This document shows, one piece after another, positions 5,162 through 5,758 of a stretch of 5,758 nucleotides of DNA; position 1 is the stretch's first letter, and every line of letters begins with the position of its first letter. Source of the stretch: Sphingomonas paucimobilis (GTDB lineage: Bacteria; Pseudomonadota; Alphaproteobacteria; Sphingomonadales; Sphingomonadaceae); assembly GCA_945860425.1 (NCBI GenBank), contig CAMAQU010000119.1:1-5758 (forward strand), given 5' to 3'. Below the pieces are notes generated by a model, which saw only the letters and a program-made list of their open reading frames with translations, was not told the origin of the DNA and did no database searches. The position numbers were made by a program, and so were the translations under genes.

Positions 5162-5550
5162 TGCGCCTTGTCTCCACCCTCATCGCCAGCATGGCCTTGA
5201 GCAGCCCGGCTTTTGCCGCGCGCGATTTTCGCATCGCGGGGGAAGCCTTTGCAGAGGCAGAGATTTTGGATGCGCGCGCACTCGCCTCTCTAGGTGGGGA
5301 ACCGGCGATTTTGATCACCCTGACGCCCAAGGCCGCGCCCCGTCTGCTCCGCCTGACCAAGGATGCAGCGGGCAAGACGCTGATCGTTACGCTGGATGGA
5401 AAGCCGCTGCCCGGCCCAACCCTGTCCGCACCGATCAGCGATGGCGCGCTGGAGCTGCCCGGCATTGCTAGCTTTGAAGAGGGGGAGGCTTTGGCCAAGG
5501 CCATTTCCGGCAAGCCGCCCGTGCCCGATAGTCTGGACGAAGGCCCTTAA
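5158..5550 (+). CDS. Small exported protein resembling the SecD/SecDF periplasmic P1-head subdomain
   Basis: A 130-residue product (129 if the second ATG at 5161 is used) with a signal peptide cleaved after AFA (18-20). The mature part, about residues 50-125, resembles the P1-head region of SecD: an ILITLTPKAA strand (51-60), a helix ending LTKDAAGKTL (66-75), LDGKPLPGPTLSAPI (79-93, compare the SecD pattern x-D-G-x-x-x-S-A-P-x-x-x-x-P-I), then a G-rich turn and a helix with EGEALAKAISG. No transmembrane segment remains after cleavage and no other SecD part is present, so it is a free periplasmic version of a domain that normally moves during protein export. The role is unknown; a chaperone or adaptor role is only a guess. 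It overlaps sufE by ATGA, and its TAA shares TTAA with the convergent J-domain gene. Confidence 0.75.
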   Translation: MMRLVSTLIASMALSSPAFAARDFRIAGEAFAEAEILDARALASLGGEPAILITLTPKAAPRLLRLTKDAAGKTLIVTLDGKPLPGPTLSAPISDGALELPGIASFEEGEALAKAISGKPPVPDSLDEGP

Positions 5551-5758
5551 AGCGCGAGCCTACGGTCTTCCGCTGCCTTGAGCACATCATAGGCCGCCTG
5601 AATTTTCTGAAACCGGTCTGCCGCCTCTGTATCGCCGGGCCGAACATCGGGGTGATTTTCCTTGGCAAGCTTGCGCCAGGCGGTGCGCACCGCTTCAAAA
5701 TCATCGTCGCTGCCAAGGCCCAAAGCCTCAAGCGCGCGCATTTCATCGCGGCTGCGTG
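5547..5758 (-). CDS. J-domain (DnaJ-like) protein, C-terminal part; 5' end beyond the window
   Basis: A co-chaperone of the DnaK type: the J domain stimulates Hsp70 ATPase. The visible C-terminal 69 residues hold a complete J domain: helix I (RALEALGLGSDDDFEAV), helix II (TAWRKLAKEN), the essential HPD at 5654-5646, helix III (ADRFQKIQAAYDVLKAA) and a short end (EDRRLAL). The frame stays open to the window edge, with RSRDE before the internal ATG at 5741. The J domain is therefore likely at the C-terminus of a longer protein, as in small sphingomonad J proteins whose N-terminal region differs from DnaJ. An independent start at 5741 would begin right at helix I and is less likely. The stop shares TTAA with the convergent exported protein gene, and I see no terminator for it. 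Confidence 0.88.
   Translation of the reverse strand, partial: RSRDEMRALEALGLGSDDDFEAVRTAWRKLAKENHPDVRPGDTEAADRFQKIQAAYDVLKAAEDRRLAL

Overview
The window looks like a stretch of ordinary, compact chromosome from an alphaproteobacterium, most likely a sphingomonad (Sphingopyxis/Sphingorhabdus/Novosphingobium type). This rests on the moderately high GC content by eye, the alphaproteobacterial form of ribosomal protein bL28, the short TadA, the phytase-like esterase family protein, and a DUF2093-like tail just before an M23 peptidase. The genus is inference. I see no mobile element, CRISPR array, rRNA or tRNA.

Layout, left to right. (1) The last codons of a gene on + (DUF2093-like tail) overlap by ATGA the start of a secreted M23 metallopeptidase (50-928, +). 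(2) Convergent to it is a small secreted His/Arg/Tyr-rich glycine-zipper protein (925-1344, -). (3) A divergent intergenic region of about 150 bp leads to a phytase-like esterase family protein (1494-2468, +). (4) Convergent to that is rpmB, ribosomal protein bL28 (2465-2755, -). (5) A second divergent intergenic region of about 147 bp leads to tadA (2903-3355, +), a CNNM/CorC-type transporter (3422-4741, +), a SufE-family sulfur-transfer protein (4748-5161, +) and a small exported SecD P1-head-like protein (5158-5550, +). The last three are packed as an operon. (6) The window closes with the C-terminal half of a J-domain protein (5547-5758, -), convergent to the operon.

The genes do not form one pathway. 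They cover cell-wall remodelling, envelope proteins, translation and tRNA editing, ion transport, and Fe-S cluster supply.

The most notable features concern architecture. All three convergent junctions share a 4-base stop overlap (TTAA, TTAG, TTAA). At two of them a hairpin with a U-rich tract, suited to terminate the minus-strand gene, lies in the opposite gene's coding sequence or across the stop codons. Other points are the free-standing P1-head-like protein, a 54-residue segment built from only eight amino-acid types, and a possible leaderless start at 1494. I found no convincing undescribed multi-gene system.
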